A stretch of 64,000 bases of DNA from Cohnella algarum (GCF_016937515.1 NZ_JAFHKM010000002.1:2971001-3035000), one strand, 5' to 3'; shown: positions 27,961 to 36,088, counted from the stretch's first letter. Notes: generated from the sequence alone by a model not told the origin. Translations and numbers: made by a program.

Positions 27961-29100
27961 ATGGAAAAAGTACCCTTGATTACGGCAGAAGAGCTTCACC
28001 GTAAAATGAATTCGGGTGAAGACGTGGTGATTCTCGATGTAAGGAACGAGACAGATTATAACGATTGGAAAATTGAGGGAAAAAAAGTGAGATCCGTTAA
28101 CATTCCGTACTTTAACTTTCTAGAAGAGGATGAGCAGGTGCACGCCGGACTGCCAAAGGATACGGAAATGGTCGTCGTTTGCGCAAAAGGCGGATCTTCT
28201 GACTTTGTAGCGGAAATGTTGATGGAGAAAGGGTATAAAACCTACTCGTTGGAAGGCGGAATGCTGGCCTGGAGCCAGTTCTACCATCCGACCATCGTAT
28301 ACATGGACGAAAAGTTCAAATTGATTCAAATCAACCGTTTGTCTAAAGGCTGCCTCTCCTATGCCGTCATTTCGGAAGGGAAAGGCATGATCATCGACCC
28401 GAATCAAAAGGTGGATGTTTACCTTGAACTTGCAAAACAGCATCGTTTCAAGATTGAACATGTCGTGGATTCCCATCTGCATGCCGATCATATTTCCGGA
28501 GGGCGACAGCTTGCCGAACAAACCGGCGCAACGTATTACATCTCTTCCGGGGAGGTAAAGGATACGAATTTGAAGTTCGAGCCGTTGGATCGGCATGATC
28601 GGATCAGAGTCGGAGAAATTGATGTGGAGGTCTTGGCGATTCCCACGCCTGGGCATACCCCCGGATCGACATCCTTCTTGATCAACAACCGGTTCTTGAT
28701 GTCCGGAGATACCATCTTTGTCGGCGGTTTGGGAAGACCCGATCTTGGAGGCAAGGCAAAAGAATGGGCGATGGATCTGTACGATACCGTGTTCAACAAG
28801 CTGAGCGATCTCCCGGACGATTGTCTCGTTCTGCCCGCTCACTATGCCGACATTCAGGAGATCAACGATAACGGTATTGTTGGGGCCACATTCGGTGAAA
28901 TTCGCGAGAATAACGAAATTATGCAAAACGCCGACCAAGAAGCCTTTACGGAACAAGTGGCTAGCGCGGTCTCCATGGAGAAACCGCCAAATTTTGAAGA
29001 AATTGTGGCCATCAACCGGGGCGAACTCCAAGTCGATGCAGAAAAAGCGGTCGAACTCGAGATTGGACCGAACCGCTGCGCGGTACATCATCAAGGTTAA
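27961..29100 (+). CDS. Rhodanese-persulfide dioxygenase (metallo-beta-lactamase) fusion
   Basis: A 379-residue two-domain protein. Residues 1-105 are a rhodanese domain with ILDVRNETDYNDW and loop CAKGGSS. Residues about 115-350 are an ETHE1/persulfide dioxygenase-like metallo-beta-lactamase domain with HLHADH, the GHTPGST segment, SGDTIFVGGLGRPD and LPAHYAD; these contribute the mononuclear iron ligands. Such enzymes oxidise glutathione-, bacillithiol- or CoA-persulfide to sulfite. The rhodanese is N-terminal, the reverse of staphylococcal CstB. The sulfite product would leave through the TauE/SafE exporter at 25792. Confidence 0.92.
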   Translation: MEKVPLITAEELHRKMNSGEDVVILDVRNETDYNDWKIEGKKVRSVNIPYFNFLEEDEQVHAGLPKDTEMVVVCAKGGSSDFVAEMLMEKGYKTYSLEGGMLAWSQFYHPTIVYMDEKFKLIQINRLSKGCLSYAVISEGKGMIIDPNQKVDVYLELAKQHRFKIEHVVDSHLHADHISGGRQLAEQTGATYYISSGEVKDTNLKFEPLDRHDRIRVGEIDVEVLAIPTPGHTPGSTSFLINNRFLMSGDTIFVGGLGRPDLGGKAKEWAMDLYDTVFNKLSDLPDDCLVLPAHYADIQEINDNGIVGATFGEIRENNEIMQNADQEAFTEQVASAVSMEKPPNFEEIVAINRGELQVDAEKAVELEIGPNRCAVHHQG

Positions 29101-29124
29101 AATGTAAGGAAGGAGGTTCAACTT

Positions 29125-29349
29125 ATGGCGGATATTGTTGTTGACGCAAAAGGTCTTGCTTGCCCGATGCCGATCGTCAAAGCAAAGAAAGCAATCGATT
29201 CGCTCGAATCCGGTCAAATCATGGAATTGCACACAACCGACAAAGGTTCCATTAACGACTTCCAAGCATGGGTCAAACAAACGAACCATGAATTGATCGA
29301 AGCTAAAGAAGACAACGGTGTATTTAAGTTTATCGTAAAGAAAGGATAA
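29125..29349 (+). CDS. TusA-family sulfur carrier
   Basis: A 74-residue protein with CPMPIVKAKKAIDSLESG (Cys at about residue 13) and LHTTDKGSINDFQAWVKQT. ATG 29125 follows AAGGAGGTTC. It is compact, lacks extensions and is 25 bp from the persulfide dioxygenase fusion, suggesting it serves that enzyme or its rhodanese domain. Confidence 0.92.
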   Translation: MADIVVDAKGLACPMPIVKAKKAIDSLESGQIMELHTTDKGSINDFQAWVKQTNHELIEAKEDNGVFKFIVKKG

Positions 29350-29410
29350 GTTTTTGAAGGGGATGTGGTTCCAGGCACTGCATCTCCTTCCTACAAGAAA
29401 GGAAGAAAAC

Positions 29411-29575
29411 ATGATTTGGTTTATTGCAGCAATAACCTTCATTGCTTACCAAATTCGAAATCACGGGCCTGTTCAAGGTCTTCATTATATATCTTTCCCT
29501 AAATTGCAAAGAATGAAAAAACAATGGGGCAAAGCCGGTGGATCTTCGCGAAGTGCTGAGCCGCGCAAATTTTAA
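29411..29575 (+). CDS. Short membrane peptide resembling a rhodanese anchor
   Basis: A 54-residue ORF; ATG 29411 follows AAAGGAAGAAAAC. One N-terminal hydrophobic helix (MIWFIAAITFIAYQI) is followed by RNHGPVQGLHYISFPKLQRM and a basic tail. The helix plus PVxGL layout resembles the start of the membrane-anchored rhodanese at 30551 (LAWFLFKQFAPVKGLRNLNI), but the catalytic domain is absent. It may be a remnant of such a gene or a real micro-protein that recruits sulfur carriers to the membrane. Not recognised as a known family. Confidence 0.5.
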   Translation: MIWFIAAITFIAYQIRNHGPVQGLHYISFPKLQRMKKQWGKAGGSSRSAEPRKF

Positions 29576-29687
29576 GAAAGCGTGCAGGATAGAACGAATT
29601 GTATGCTTTTCTATATCCGGAAGAAGCTCCTATGATCAACGTAAAAAGAAAGTATGCACCAAGTATGACTAATTTTTTCACTTTTTA

Positions 29688-29703
29688 ATACCCATACCTG
29701 TAT
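29688..29703 (+). promoter_or_regulatory. CstR-type operator before the DsrE gene
   Basis: The sequence is ATACCCATACCTGTAT, the ATAC-N8-GTAT pattern shared with 25339, 25729 and 30238. It starts 41 bp before the DsrE-like start. Confidence 0.6.
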
Positions 29704-29728
29704 GAGTTATAAAGAAAGGATGATAGAT

Positions 29729-30208
29729 ATGAGCCAAAAAGAAAAAACCACCATCGTTCTTTTTAGCGGAGATTTGGACAAAGCGATCGCCGCCTTCATC
29801 ATTGCCAACGGAGCGGCCGCTTATGATCACGAAGTTACGATGTTTTTCACCTTTTGGGGATTGAATACGCTTCGAAAAGATCCACCTGTTTCCGTAAAGA
29901 AAGGGCTTCTTGAGAACATGTTCGGTAAATTGATGCCGCGCGGAGCGAAAAAACTGGGACTCTCCAAAATGAATTTTGCCGGAATCGGTCCCAAAATGAT
30001 CAAGCATGTCATGAAGAAACATAATGCGCTCAGCCTGCCTCAGTTGATTGAGCTCGCGCAGGAGCAAGGAGTTATACTGGTTGCATGCACGATGACCATG
30101 GATTTGCTTGGATTGCGGAAAGAAGAATTGATCGACGGGATCGATTATGCCGGTGTTGCAGCCTATTTGGGGGATGCTGCAGATGCGAAAGTGAACTTGT
30201 TTATTTAA
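29729..30208 (+). CDS. DsrE/DsrF/DrsH-like family protein (long form)
   Basis: A 159-residue protein from ATG 29729 (AAAGGATGATAGAT upstream; an ATG at 29702 lies inside the operator). It contains TIVLFSGDLDKAIAAFIIAN, then VTMFFTFWGLNTLRKDP, a middle insertion rich in Lys/Gly/Met, and VACTMTMDLLGLRKEELID with the likely sulfur-carrying Cys. The C-terminus is AAYLGDAADAKVNLFI. This longer form, with the insertion, resembles B. subtilis YrkE. It has its own operator, so it may be transcribed separately from the upstream unit. Confidence 0.9.
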   Translation: MSQKEKTTIVLFSGDLDKAIAAFIIANGAAAYDHEVTMFFTFWGLNTLRKDPPVSVKKGLLENMFGKLMPRGAKKLGLSKMNFAGIGPKMIKHVMKKHNALSLPQLIELAQEQGVILVACTMTMDLLGLRKEELIDGIDYAGVAAYLGDAADAKVNLFI

Positions 30209-30237
30209 GACCAGTTCCCCCGGATTTAGGTTATAAT

Positions 30238-30253
30238 ATACCTATACACGTAT
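30238..30253 (+). promoter_or_regulatory. CstR-type operator, autoregulatory
   Basis: The sequence is ATACCTATACACGTAT, just after a TATAAT (30232-30237) and 20 bp before the repressor start. It fits autorepression by the CsoR/CstR-type protein. Confidence 0.6.
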
Positions 30254-30272
30254 AAGCAAATGGGGGATAACG

Positions 30273-30539
30273 ATGAATATGAATTACGATGATGATGTAA
30301 AAAGAAGACTGCGCCGCGTGGAAGGGCAAGTACGTGGCGTACTGAAAATGATGGAGGAAAAGAAAAACTGCAAGGATGTGGTGAGCCAGCTCTCAGCTGT
30401 CAGAAGCGCAGTCGACAAAGCCATTGCCTATATCGTTGCGGTCAATCTGGAGCAGTGCATTCTTGAAGAAAAGGAATCCGGCAAGGATACGAGCAAACTC
30501 GTTCAGGAGGCCGTAGAATTATTGATCAAAAGCAGGTAG
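30273..30539 (+). CDS. cstR: CsoR/CstR-family persulfide-sensing repressor
   Basis: An 88-residue all-helical repressor of the CsoR family: RRLRRVEGQVRGVLKMMEEK is the signature. Sensor residues are Cys in NCKDVVSQLSAVRSAVDK and Cys in VAVNLEQCIL. The copper-binding His of true CsoR (in the H-x3-C position) is Asn here. Loss of that His with both Cys retained is the pattern of CstR, which senses persulfides by forming di- or trisulfide links. Location inside a sulfur operon and four matching operators support this. ATG 30273 or 30279. Confidence 0.88.
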   Translation: MNMNYDDDVKRRLRRVEGQVRGVLKMMEEKKNCKDVVSQLSAVRSAVDKAIAYIVAVNLEQCILEEKESGKDTSKLVQEAVELLIKSR

Positions 30540-30550
30540 GTGATTCCGTT

Positions 30551-30922
30551 ATGAATTATTATTTTTACGCCATATTATTTATTCTTTTAGCATGGTTTCT
30601 GTTTAAGCAATTCGCTCCGGTGAAAGGATTGAGGAATCTGAACATCGAGCTGTTCAAGAAGGAATACAAAGGGCAAAGGCTGATCGATGTTAGAGAGGTT
30701 CATGAGTTTAAGCAGGGTCACCTTCCAGGAGCGGTAAACATTCCGTTAAGTCAGATTCACAGGAGACTAGGCGAGATTCCGAAAGAAAGTCCTGTCTATT
30801 TGTACTGCCGCAGCGGGATGCGCAGCAAGCAAGCCGGTAGGATCCTGAGCCGGAGCGGCTACCGTAACGTGGCTCACTTGATCGGCGGGATCACGGCGTG
30901 GGACGGACCTTTAACAAAATAG
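30551..30922 (+). CDS. Membrane-anchored rhodanese
   Basis: A 123-residue protein. An N-terminal transmembrane helix (about 3-21) is followed by APVKGLRNLNIELFKKEY and a rhodanese domain: LIDVREVHEFKQGHLPGAVN and active loop CRSGMRS (Cys at about residue 95). Positive residues after the helix place the catalytic domain in the cytosol. It is 11 bp from the repressor gene and surely cotranscribed. It may deliver sulfane sulfur near the TauE/SafE exporter or quinone-linked enzymes; inferred. Confidence 0.9.
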   Translation: MNYYFYAILFILLAWFLFKQFAPVKGLRNLNIELFKKEYKGQRLIDVREVHEFKQGHLPGAVNIPLSQIHRRLGEIPKESPVYLYCRSGMRSKQAGRILSRSGYRNVAHLIGGITAWDGPLTK

Positions 30923-30988
30923 ACGAGTTTTTTCCGGAAAAGATACCATACTATCGTTAGGGTTAATACACTGACTGGAGGAACAGCC

Positions 30989-31378
30989 ATGTTTCATTAT
31001 ACAACCGAAACGAAAGCCAATGTTCAGGATGCCATTGCCGCCTTGGAAACATCTTTAAAGAAAGAGCAGTTTGGCGTGCTGTGGCGGTTTAATCTTCGCG
31101 AAAAACTGAAGGAAAAAGGATTTGATTTTGAGCGGGAGTACGTGGTTTTGGAGGTGTGCAATCCTGCGGAAGCAAACAGAGTCGTAAGTGAAAGTGCTTT
31201 GGCGGGGTACTTTCTTCCGTGCAAAATCGTGGTCTATGAAGCGGACGGCAAGACCAAAATCGGCATGCCGAAACCGACCGCATTCATGAATATGCTGGAG
31301 GATGCTGCTCTGATGGGCATTGCTGCCGACGTGGAAGCCCGATTGATTGGATGCATCAATCAGGCTGCGAATCCATGA
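30989..31378 (+). CDS. DUF302 family protein
   Basis: A 129-residue cytosolic protein: FHYTTETKANVQDAIAALET, then FGVLWRFNLREKLKEKGFDF, YVVLEVCNPAEANRVVSE and PCKIVVYEADGKTKIGMPKP. These are the conserved blocks of DUF302. DUF302 proteins often accompany rhodanese, TusA and persulfide genes, and the fold may bind small molecules or metals. Biochemistry is not established. ATG 30989 follows ACTGGAGG. A strong terminator follows at 31383, making this the last gene of the regulon. Confidence 0.88.
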   Translation: MFHYTTETKANVQDAIAALETSLKKEQFGVLWRFNLREKLKEKGFDFEREYVVLEVCNPAEANRVVSESALAGYFLPCKIVVYEADGKTKIGMPKPTAFMNMLEDAALMGIAADVEARLIGCINQAANP

Positions 31379-31382
31379 TATG

Positions 31383-31412
31383 AAAACCGATGAGTTCATC
31401 TCATTGGTTTTT
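31383..31412 (+). terminator. Terminator of the sulfur regulon
   Basis: AAAACCGATGAG pairs with CTCATTGGTTTT around a TTCAT loop and is followed by T-rich sequence, immediately after the DUF302 stop. Confidence 0.75.
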
Positions 31413-31482
31413 CTTTAACGCATCTTAACAAACGGATGTTATTCTCGGACAAACGGCCAGGTGTTTAGGGGATGTTAGAGGA

Positions 31483-32169
31483 ATGAAGGGCAAAACGATC
31501 CTGATTGTTGAAGACGACGCCAAAATCCGACAGTTGCTCAAAATATATCTGGAAAAAGAAGGATACGAGATCCTGTTGGCGGCGGACGGTGCCGAGGGAA
31601 TGAATTTGTTTGAAAAGCTCGATCCCTGCTTTGTCATTATGGATCTCATGCTTCCGCATAAAAGCGGGGAAGAGCTTTGTCAGTGGATCCGTTCCGACAT
31701 GAAAAGCGATATTCCGATCATCATGCTGACGGCTAAGGTGGACGAAGCGGATCGAATTCAGGGGCTGCAAATGGGTGCGGACGATTATATTACGAAGCCT
31801 TTCAGCCCGCAGGAGGTCGTTGCCAGGGTCGAAACTGTCCTGCGAAGAACGGCCAATCGTTGCAGTAAAATCAGTTACAAAGGACTAACGCTGAAACCGC
31901 TTCGAGGAGAAGTGAAGTTCAACGGAGAACTTATTCCGCTGACGATGCATGAATTTAAGCTTTTATATTTTCTGATGCGGCATCCGAATCAAATATTGAC
32001 AAGAGAACAAATTTTACAAGAGCTGTATCCGAATGAAGAACGTTCTGTAATCGACCGGACCGTGGATGTCCATGTCAGCAAGCTCCGGGAAAAAATCGAA
32101 TCAGTGGAAGGAGCCCCCCGTTTTATTGAAACGATAAGAGGGATGGGATATCGATTTGATGCCTATTAA
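31483..32169 (+). CDS. OmpR/PhoB-type response regulator
   Basis: A 228-residue regulator. The receiver domain (about 1-120) has KTILIVEDDAKIRQLL, the phospho-acceptor Asp in FVIMDLMLPHKSGEE, Thr in IIMLTAK and Lys in YITKPFSP. The C-terminal winged helix (about 130-228) ends RFIETIRGMGYRFDAY. It overlaps the histidine kinase start. Stimulus unknown. The pair sits directly after the sulfur regulon, but the terminator between them argues for independent transcription. Confidence 0.95.
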   Translation: MKGKTILIVEDDAKIRQLLKIYLEKEGYEILLAADGAEGMNLFEKLDPCFVIMDLMLPHKSGEELCQWIRSDMKSDIPIIMLTAKVDEADRIQGLQMGADDYITKPFSPQEVVARVETVLRRTANRCSKISYKGLTLKPLRGEVKFNGELIPLTMHEFKLLYFLMRHPNQILTREQILQELYPNEERSVIDRTVDVHVSKLREKIESVEGAPRFIETIRGMGYRFDAY

Positions 32170-33283
32170 ACATTGGATGTTTTGGCGAAAGCGTTTGACG
32201 ATGAAGCTCATGTTGGTCAACGGCCTGGTCATCGCTGTTGTGATCTGGCTCGCTGGGGTATCCGTAAAGGATTTTGCTTGCATGGTGGTGGGCCAATATG
32301 AGCTGGTCGGTGAGGAAAAAAGCAGGTTCTTCAATGAAACAATGGAGTTGTATTTATGGAGAGCAAGTGTTTCGGCCATTTTGGTTGCCGCCATTATTCA
32401 TTATGTTTTTATCAAAAAAATACTTTCTCCTTTAAAACGGCTCACGGAATCGACGAGACTCATGATCGAGGGACATTACCCGGAGCCCATCGAACCGAAA
32501 TCTCATGATGAAATCGGTCAGCTTACGAAGCACTTTAACGAATTGGCAAAAACATTGAAGCGTACGGAAGAAAACCGAAAACGTCTTCTAAGCAATATAT
32601 CGCATGAACTGCGCACGCCTCTGAGCAACTTGAACGGCTATTTGGAGGCATTATCAAATGGTGTCATGGAAGGCAATCGGGAATTGTATCAATCTCTGCT
32701 TGAAGAATCTCAGCACCTCACCCGTCTTGTAGAACAGCTTCATCATTTGACGGTCTGGGAAGCTCGAGGGAATAACAGTCTGTATCAGACAGAAATCAAA
32801 ATACATGAACTCCTGCAACAAACGATTCAGGCTTTTCAGTTGGAAAGCGACAAAGCAGGTGTTTTATTGGACGTCTCCATACAAGAGGGAGTCGTTCTCG
32901 GCGATGAAGACGGAATCAAACAGGTCATGAACAATTTGCTCAAGAATGCTTTCATGTATCATTCAGGGAATGAGATAAAGATTACGGGAAAAAGGGAACA
33001 AAAACAATACCGCATCACGGTTTCCAACATGGGAGAACCAATACCGGATGAAGCTCGCGATTTGGTTTTTGAGCGGTTCTATCGCGTGGATCCGTCAAGA
33101 CACCGGGAGAAAGACAAGTACGGTACGGGGCTGGGTCTTGCGATTGTGAAAGAAATTGTGGAACGGTTCGGCGGACAAGTCGGACTGCATTCGGATGGTA
33201 ATCTGCATCATTTTTGGGTTACTCTCCCTTTGGAAATAAAAACGGTAAAGGTGGTTAAGAATCATGATGGAGCGCCGATTTAA
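32159..33283 (+). CDS. Membrane sensor histidine kinase
   Basis: A 374-residue kinase; the ATG at 32159 overlaps the regulator stop (a TTG at 32156 is also in frame). Two transmembrane helices flank a short external loop of about 45 residues (includes DFACMVVGQYELVGEEKS). A HAMP linker follows, then the H-box ISHELRTPLSNLNGYLEAL with the phosphorylated His at about residue 155. The ATP-binding domain has NNLLKNAFMYH and GTGLGLAIVKEIVERFGG. The small external loop suggests membrane or intramembrane sensing. It overlaps the start of a truncated methyltransferase. Confidence 0.95.
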   Translation: MPIKHWMFWRKRLTMKLMLVNGLVIAVVIWLAGVSVKDFACMVVGQYELVGEEKSRFFNETMELYLWRASVSAILVAAIIHYVFIKKILSPLKRLTESTRLMIEGHYPEPIEPKSHDEIGQLTKHFNELAKTLKRTEENRKRLLSNISHELRTPLSNLNGYLEALSNGVMEGNRELYQSLLEESQHLTRLVEQLHHLTVWEARGNNSLYQTEIKIHELLQQTIQAFQLESDKAGVLLDVSIQEGVVLGDEDGIKQVMNNLLKNAFMYHSGNEIKITGKREQKQYRITVSNMGEPIPDEARDLVFERFYRVDPSRHREKDKYGTGLGLAIVKEIVERFGGQVGLHSDGNLHHFWVTLPLEIKTVKVVKNHDGAPI

Positions 33284-33431
33284 TCCTGAACATATGGAGA
33301 AACTGGACAACCCGGAGCGGCGTAAAGTTCTGCCTCCAGAAAAGTTATTGGGGTTATTGGAAATCCAAGATAACGACATTATTCTGGATTTGGGGGCAGG
33401 TACGGGGTATTTTGCCATACCCGCTGCATGA
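33264..33431 (+). pseudogene. Class I SAM methyltransferase, 3' end lost
   Basis: MMERRFNPEHMEKLDNPERR, then LLGLLEIQDNDIILDLGAGTGYFAIPAA and a stop. ILDLGAGTGYFA is motif I of SAM-dependent methyltransferases, with the usual LDNPERRKVLPPE lead-in of UbiE-like enzymes in Bacilli. The gene is cut right after motif I, where IS3-type sequence begins. The rest (about 130-150 residues) is absent from the window. It overlaps the kinase gene end by 20 bp, so it was once the third gene of that operon. Confidence 0.75.
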
Positions 33432-33985
33432 AATACCAACGGGAAAGTGTATAGCTGCCGTGAATCATCGAAGACTTCCTTGACTTGTTCGGTCCATTCT
33501 TTGTGCTGGCGTTCACGGTCGCTCTCCGGACGCCCGTTCCACCGATAGTAGCCGTTACGAGAAACTTCCAATGCTTTGCACATCTTCTCCAATCAGTTCT
33601 CGAAGCGGTTCGTGTAGATGAATTCATATTTTACCGATGGTCTTTCGCGAAGAAGTGCATGGCCTTTTTAAGATATCGTTCTCTTCTTGTAAATCACGAA
33701 TTTGTTTCTGAAGTTCCCGTAGCTTATGATTTTCTGATTTAAAAACTTGATTCGCAAAGACTTCTGGCTCACTACCGAACTTTTTCATCCAGCCATATAA
33801 AGTGTTTTCCTTGGTTTTTAGCTCGCGGGCTACCTCCGCTATCGCCTTGCCGCTTTCTTTAATATACTGGACTGTATTTCTCTTGTAGGCTTCATCATCC
33901 ACTGGTTTTTCATTTCTGACACAGACCTCCGGTTTTTAGTCAATCACCAATGTCATCTGTGTCTACTATTTAGTCTAGCTTCATT
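33432..33985 (-). mobile_element. IS3-family remnant (orfA and start of orfB)
   Basis: The minus strand holds orfA (33624-33902; VQYIKESGKAIAEVARELKT, the HTH, then a leucine-zipper LRELQKQIRDLQEENDILK). It also holds the first ~45 residues of orfB (33592-33455; MCKALEVSRNGYYRWNGRPE), after which the DDE core is missing. orfA loses register at ILK|KAMHFFAKD, where A6 appears as A5. The element is dead by truncation and forms the junction with the broken methyltransferase. Confidence 0.75.
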
Positions 33986-34196
33986 CTGGGGACATGGGAG
34001 CGCGTCATGAATTTCAATGGAACGGGAAATTTAATTCTCCGTGCGAGTTCCAAATTTAAGCCCCCTTGTTGAAGTAAGTGATCCAAGCTTATGAATAAAA
34101 TGCAGACTTGCAGCCTGTATTCAAACCATCTTTATCAGAACTTAACACAAGACCGGTACGATCAAACAAAAAGCATCCGGAAAGGGAGAGATGAGG

Positions 34197-34435
34197 ATGT
34201 CGTTTGGGTACCGGGTCTTGGTTTGCGAAATTTTGATCCAAACTTATTTCGATTTGAAAATAAAGGCTCGGAAAGGAGGGCGGAATTTCCAAACACGACA
34301 AGAAGCGCTCACTTTCTTGAAGACCGCCTGGTTTGAAACGTTATGTACCGCCATTGATCTCGATCCTTCCATCGTAAGGAAGGAAATGCTCCGTGCTTCC
34401 GCCCCCCCATTACAGGGCCAAGGATTAAAACATAA
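34197..34435 (+). CDS. Small element-type helical protein, probably frameshifted at its end
   Basis: ATG 34197 (or 34191) follows AAAGGGAGAG. It reads SFGYRVLVCEILIQTYFDLK, then TRQEALTFLKTAWFETLCTA and DLDPSIVRKEML, a pattern I associate with small phage or integrative-element proteins (FL..WFE.LC..L.LDP). As given, the frame runs on antisense through the NlpC/P60 gene to 34946, which is implausible. One extra C in the C7 run at 34402-34408 would give APPITGPRIKT and a stop at 34435. Function unknown. The 34 kb region otherwise shows no gene from 33986 to 34190. Confidence 0.5.
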
Positions 34436-34442
34436 ACAAGTG

Positions 34443-34462
34443 AAGGGACATGGCTGTCCCTT
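34443..34462 (-). terminator. Terminator of the NlpC/P60 gene
   Basis: AAGGGACA/TGTCCCTT inverted repeat 11 bp past the stop of the minus-strand NlpC/P60 gene, with a modest T-containing tail. Confidence 0.5.
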
Positions 34463-34472
34463 ACACTCCGTG

Positions 34473-35234
34473 TTACTTGAGTACACTGCCGCCGAACACA
34501 AAACGATATTCCCAGTGCTTGCCTTCAATGCTATCGATTCTTACCCCGCCGGATTTGACGGAATACGTGTGCAATATCTTGCCATTCCCCAAGTAAATGC
34601 CGTTATGCGTAATTCGTTGTGCGGATTTGTTGATTCCGGAATAATTCGAACTTTTGCTTCCTTTATACGACATAAAGAACATGATGTCCCCCGGTTTCAA
34701 GTCACGCCACTTCGTTGTTGTTTTACCGATTTTTTTCACATAAGCAGCCTGTGTTCTGGAATTGCCGGGAAGGATGATGCCAGTTCCGTCTTTAAACGCT
34801 TGTCGGACAAAGTCCGAGCAGTCGAACGTTCGGGTATTGGAGCGGTTAGAACCAAATTCGTAAGGCGTTCCCCAATATTTCATACCGGCTTTAATCACGT
34901 TGTTGGCTGCGCCGGCAGCGGTTTGTGTGGTTTCTTCGCCGGTTGAGGCGCCCACCATAGATATGTACCGGCTCTGCGTTGTGACATAACCGGTTTGCCC
35001 CTGTCCATCCTTGACTTTGTACCAATAGGGGTTCACACGTTCCAAAACATTCACATGTTCGCCTACCTGCAAAAAACGAATGCGCTCGCTGCTAAGGGAA
35101 GGCTTGTCCCGAAACTTGACACTTTTCACAATGACGGCATCATCCTTTGCCGCCGAAGCGGAGACTTGTCCCGATAAAATCGTTCCGGCAATAAGAGTCG
35201 GCACCAACAGCGCCACAGCCAGTTTTTTCCTCAT
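34473..35234 (-). CDS. Secreted SH3-NlpC/P60 peptidoglycan endopeptidase
   Basis: About 253 residues. AAGGAGG is followed by several possible starts; I take ATG 35234 (the ATG at 35243 is only 2 bases from the site). A signal peptide (MRKKLAVALLVPTLIAGTIL, cleavage near SASA) precedes a bacterial SH3 domain (VKFRDKPSLSSERIRFLQVG). An NlpC/P60 domain follows with catalytic Cys in RTFDCSDFVRQAF, His in RITHNGIYLGNG and a further polar residue near ILHTYS. Such enzymes cut peptide cross-links of the cell wall. It stands alone on the minus strand, divergent from the redox operon at 35408. Confidence 0.92.
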   Translation of the reverse strand: MRKKLAVALLVPTLIAGTILSGQVSASAAKDDAVIVKSVKFRDKPSLSSERIRFLQVGEHVNVLERVNPYWYKVKDGQGQTGYVTTQSRYISMVGASTGEETTQTAAGAANNVIKAGMKYWGTPYEFGSNRSNTRTFDCSDFVRQAFKDGTGIILPGNSRTQAAYVKKIGKTTTKWRDLKPGDIMFFMSYKGSKSSNYSGINKSAQRITHNGIYLGNGKILHTYSVKSGGVRIDSIEGKHWEYRFVFGGSVLK

Positions 35235-35407
35235 CAACTGCATTTCCTCCTTGTGGATTTGGATATTTCCCGCGGCGGAAAATTTCGGATCGCGGTCTAA
35301 TAAAAACCCTATCACAGAAGATGCCGCAAACCTGGATGTATATTTTTCCAACTGCTTAATCATTTCTTTAAAAAAAAGCGTTATCCTCATTTGCAAGGAG
35401 GTGGGGG

Positions 35408-36088
35408 GTGCGCAACATTCAAATCGGTTCTATTGTGTTGAACGGACAACTGATTTTGTATTTCAGTTTTTGGGCGGCGGGTTGGTTGATGTTACAATAT
35501 CGGCTCCGAAACATGCCGGAGCGGGGGTTGATCTTGTCCTGCGTATCAAACGCATTCTGGCTGTGGCTGATCGTCTGGAAAGCGAGCTACCTGCTCTTTC
35601 ATCCGGTTGAAGTCATCCAACAGCCTGTTTCTTTCATCTATTTCGATGGCGGGGAACGCGGGAAATGGATGGCAAGCCTGGTTGCCGCGGTTTATATTTG
35701 GCAGAAGGCTTTGAAGAGACACATTCCATTAAAAATGGGGTTCGACATTTTCATCACGTATGCATTCGCGGGTTGGTGGGCTTGCCAAGTGTTGTTATTC
35801 ATGATCGGGGAGGAGCCGGCCTGGTTTCACGCGGCAAGCGCCGGATTAACAGCGGTTCTTTACATGTCTTTCTTGTTTTCTTCAAGAGGATCCGATTCGC
35901 CAACAGGACTTGCATACGCCATTTGGTTCTCGATTGGACATGCGATGTTATGGTTTCTGGTCCCCGATCGTTCGATGTGGCTTTTGTCCTTCAGTAAACA
36001 GCAGTTGATTTTTCTGCTCGTTGCCACGGGTTTGACCGGATGGGCTTGGTTGGACGAGAAGGTGAAAAAAGGAGGTTCTCATGGATAA
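35408..36088 (+). CDS. Multi-span membrane protein cotranscribed with CcdA
   Basis: A 226-residue protein from GTG 35408, after AAGGAGGTGGGG. It has about seven hydrophobic helices. GWLMLQYRLRN and LLFHPVEVIQQPVSFIYFDG resemble loops of polytopic membrane proteins near CcdA/ResA genes, faintly like the prolipoprotein diacylglyceryl transferase fold. No catalytic motif can be assigned. It overlaps the CcdA start by 8 bp, so a shared role in extracytoplasmic thiol redox is likely. Name not known to me. Confidence 0.7.
   Translation: MRNIQIGSIVLNGQLILYFSFWAAGWLMLQYRLRNMPERGLILSCVSNAFWLWLIVWKASYLLFHPVEVIQQPVSFIYFDGGERGKWMASLVAAVYIWQKALKRHIPLKMGFDIFITYAFAGWWACQVLLFMIGEEPAWFHAASAGLTAVLYMSFLFSSRGSDSPTGLAYAIWFSIGHAMLWFLVPDRSMWLLSFSKQQLIFLLVATGLTGWAWLDEKVKKGGSHG

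Noticed and set aside
30273..30539. Copper-sensing CsoR as the identity of the repressor.
   Set aside because: The His of the Cys-His-Cys copper site is Asn here, and the neighbourhood is sulfur metabolism without copper transporters.
34435..34946. Continuation of the 34197 ORF as a long protein.
   Set aside because: It is antisense to a clear NlpC/P60 gene and loses protein-like composition after the C7 run.
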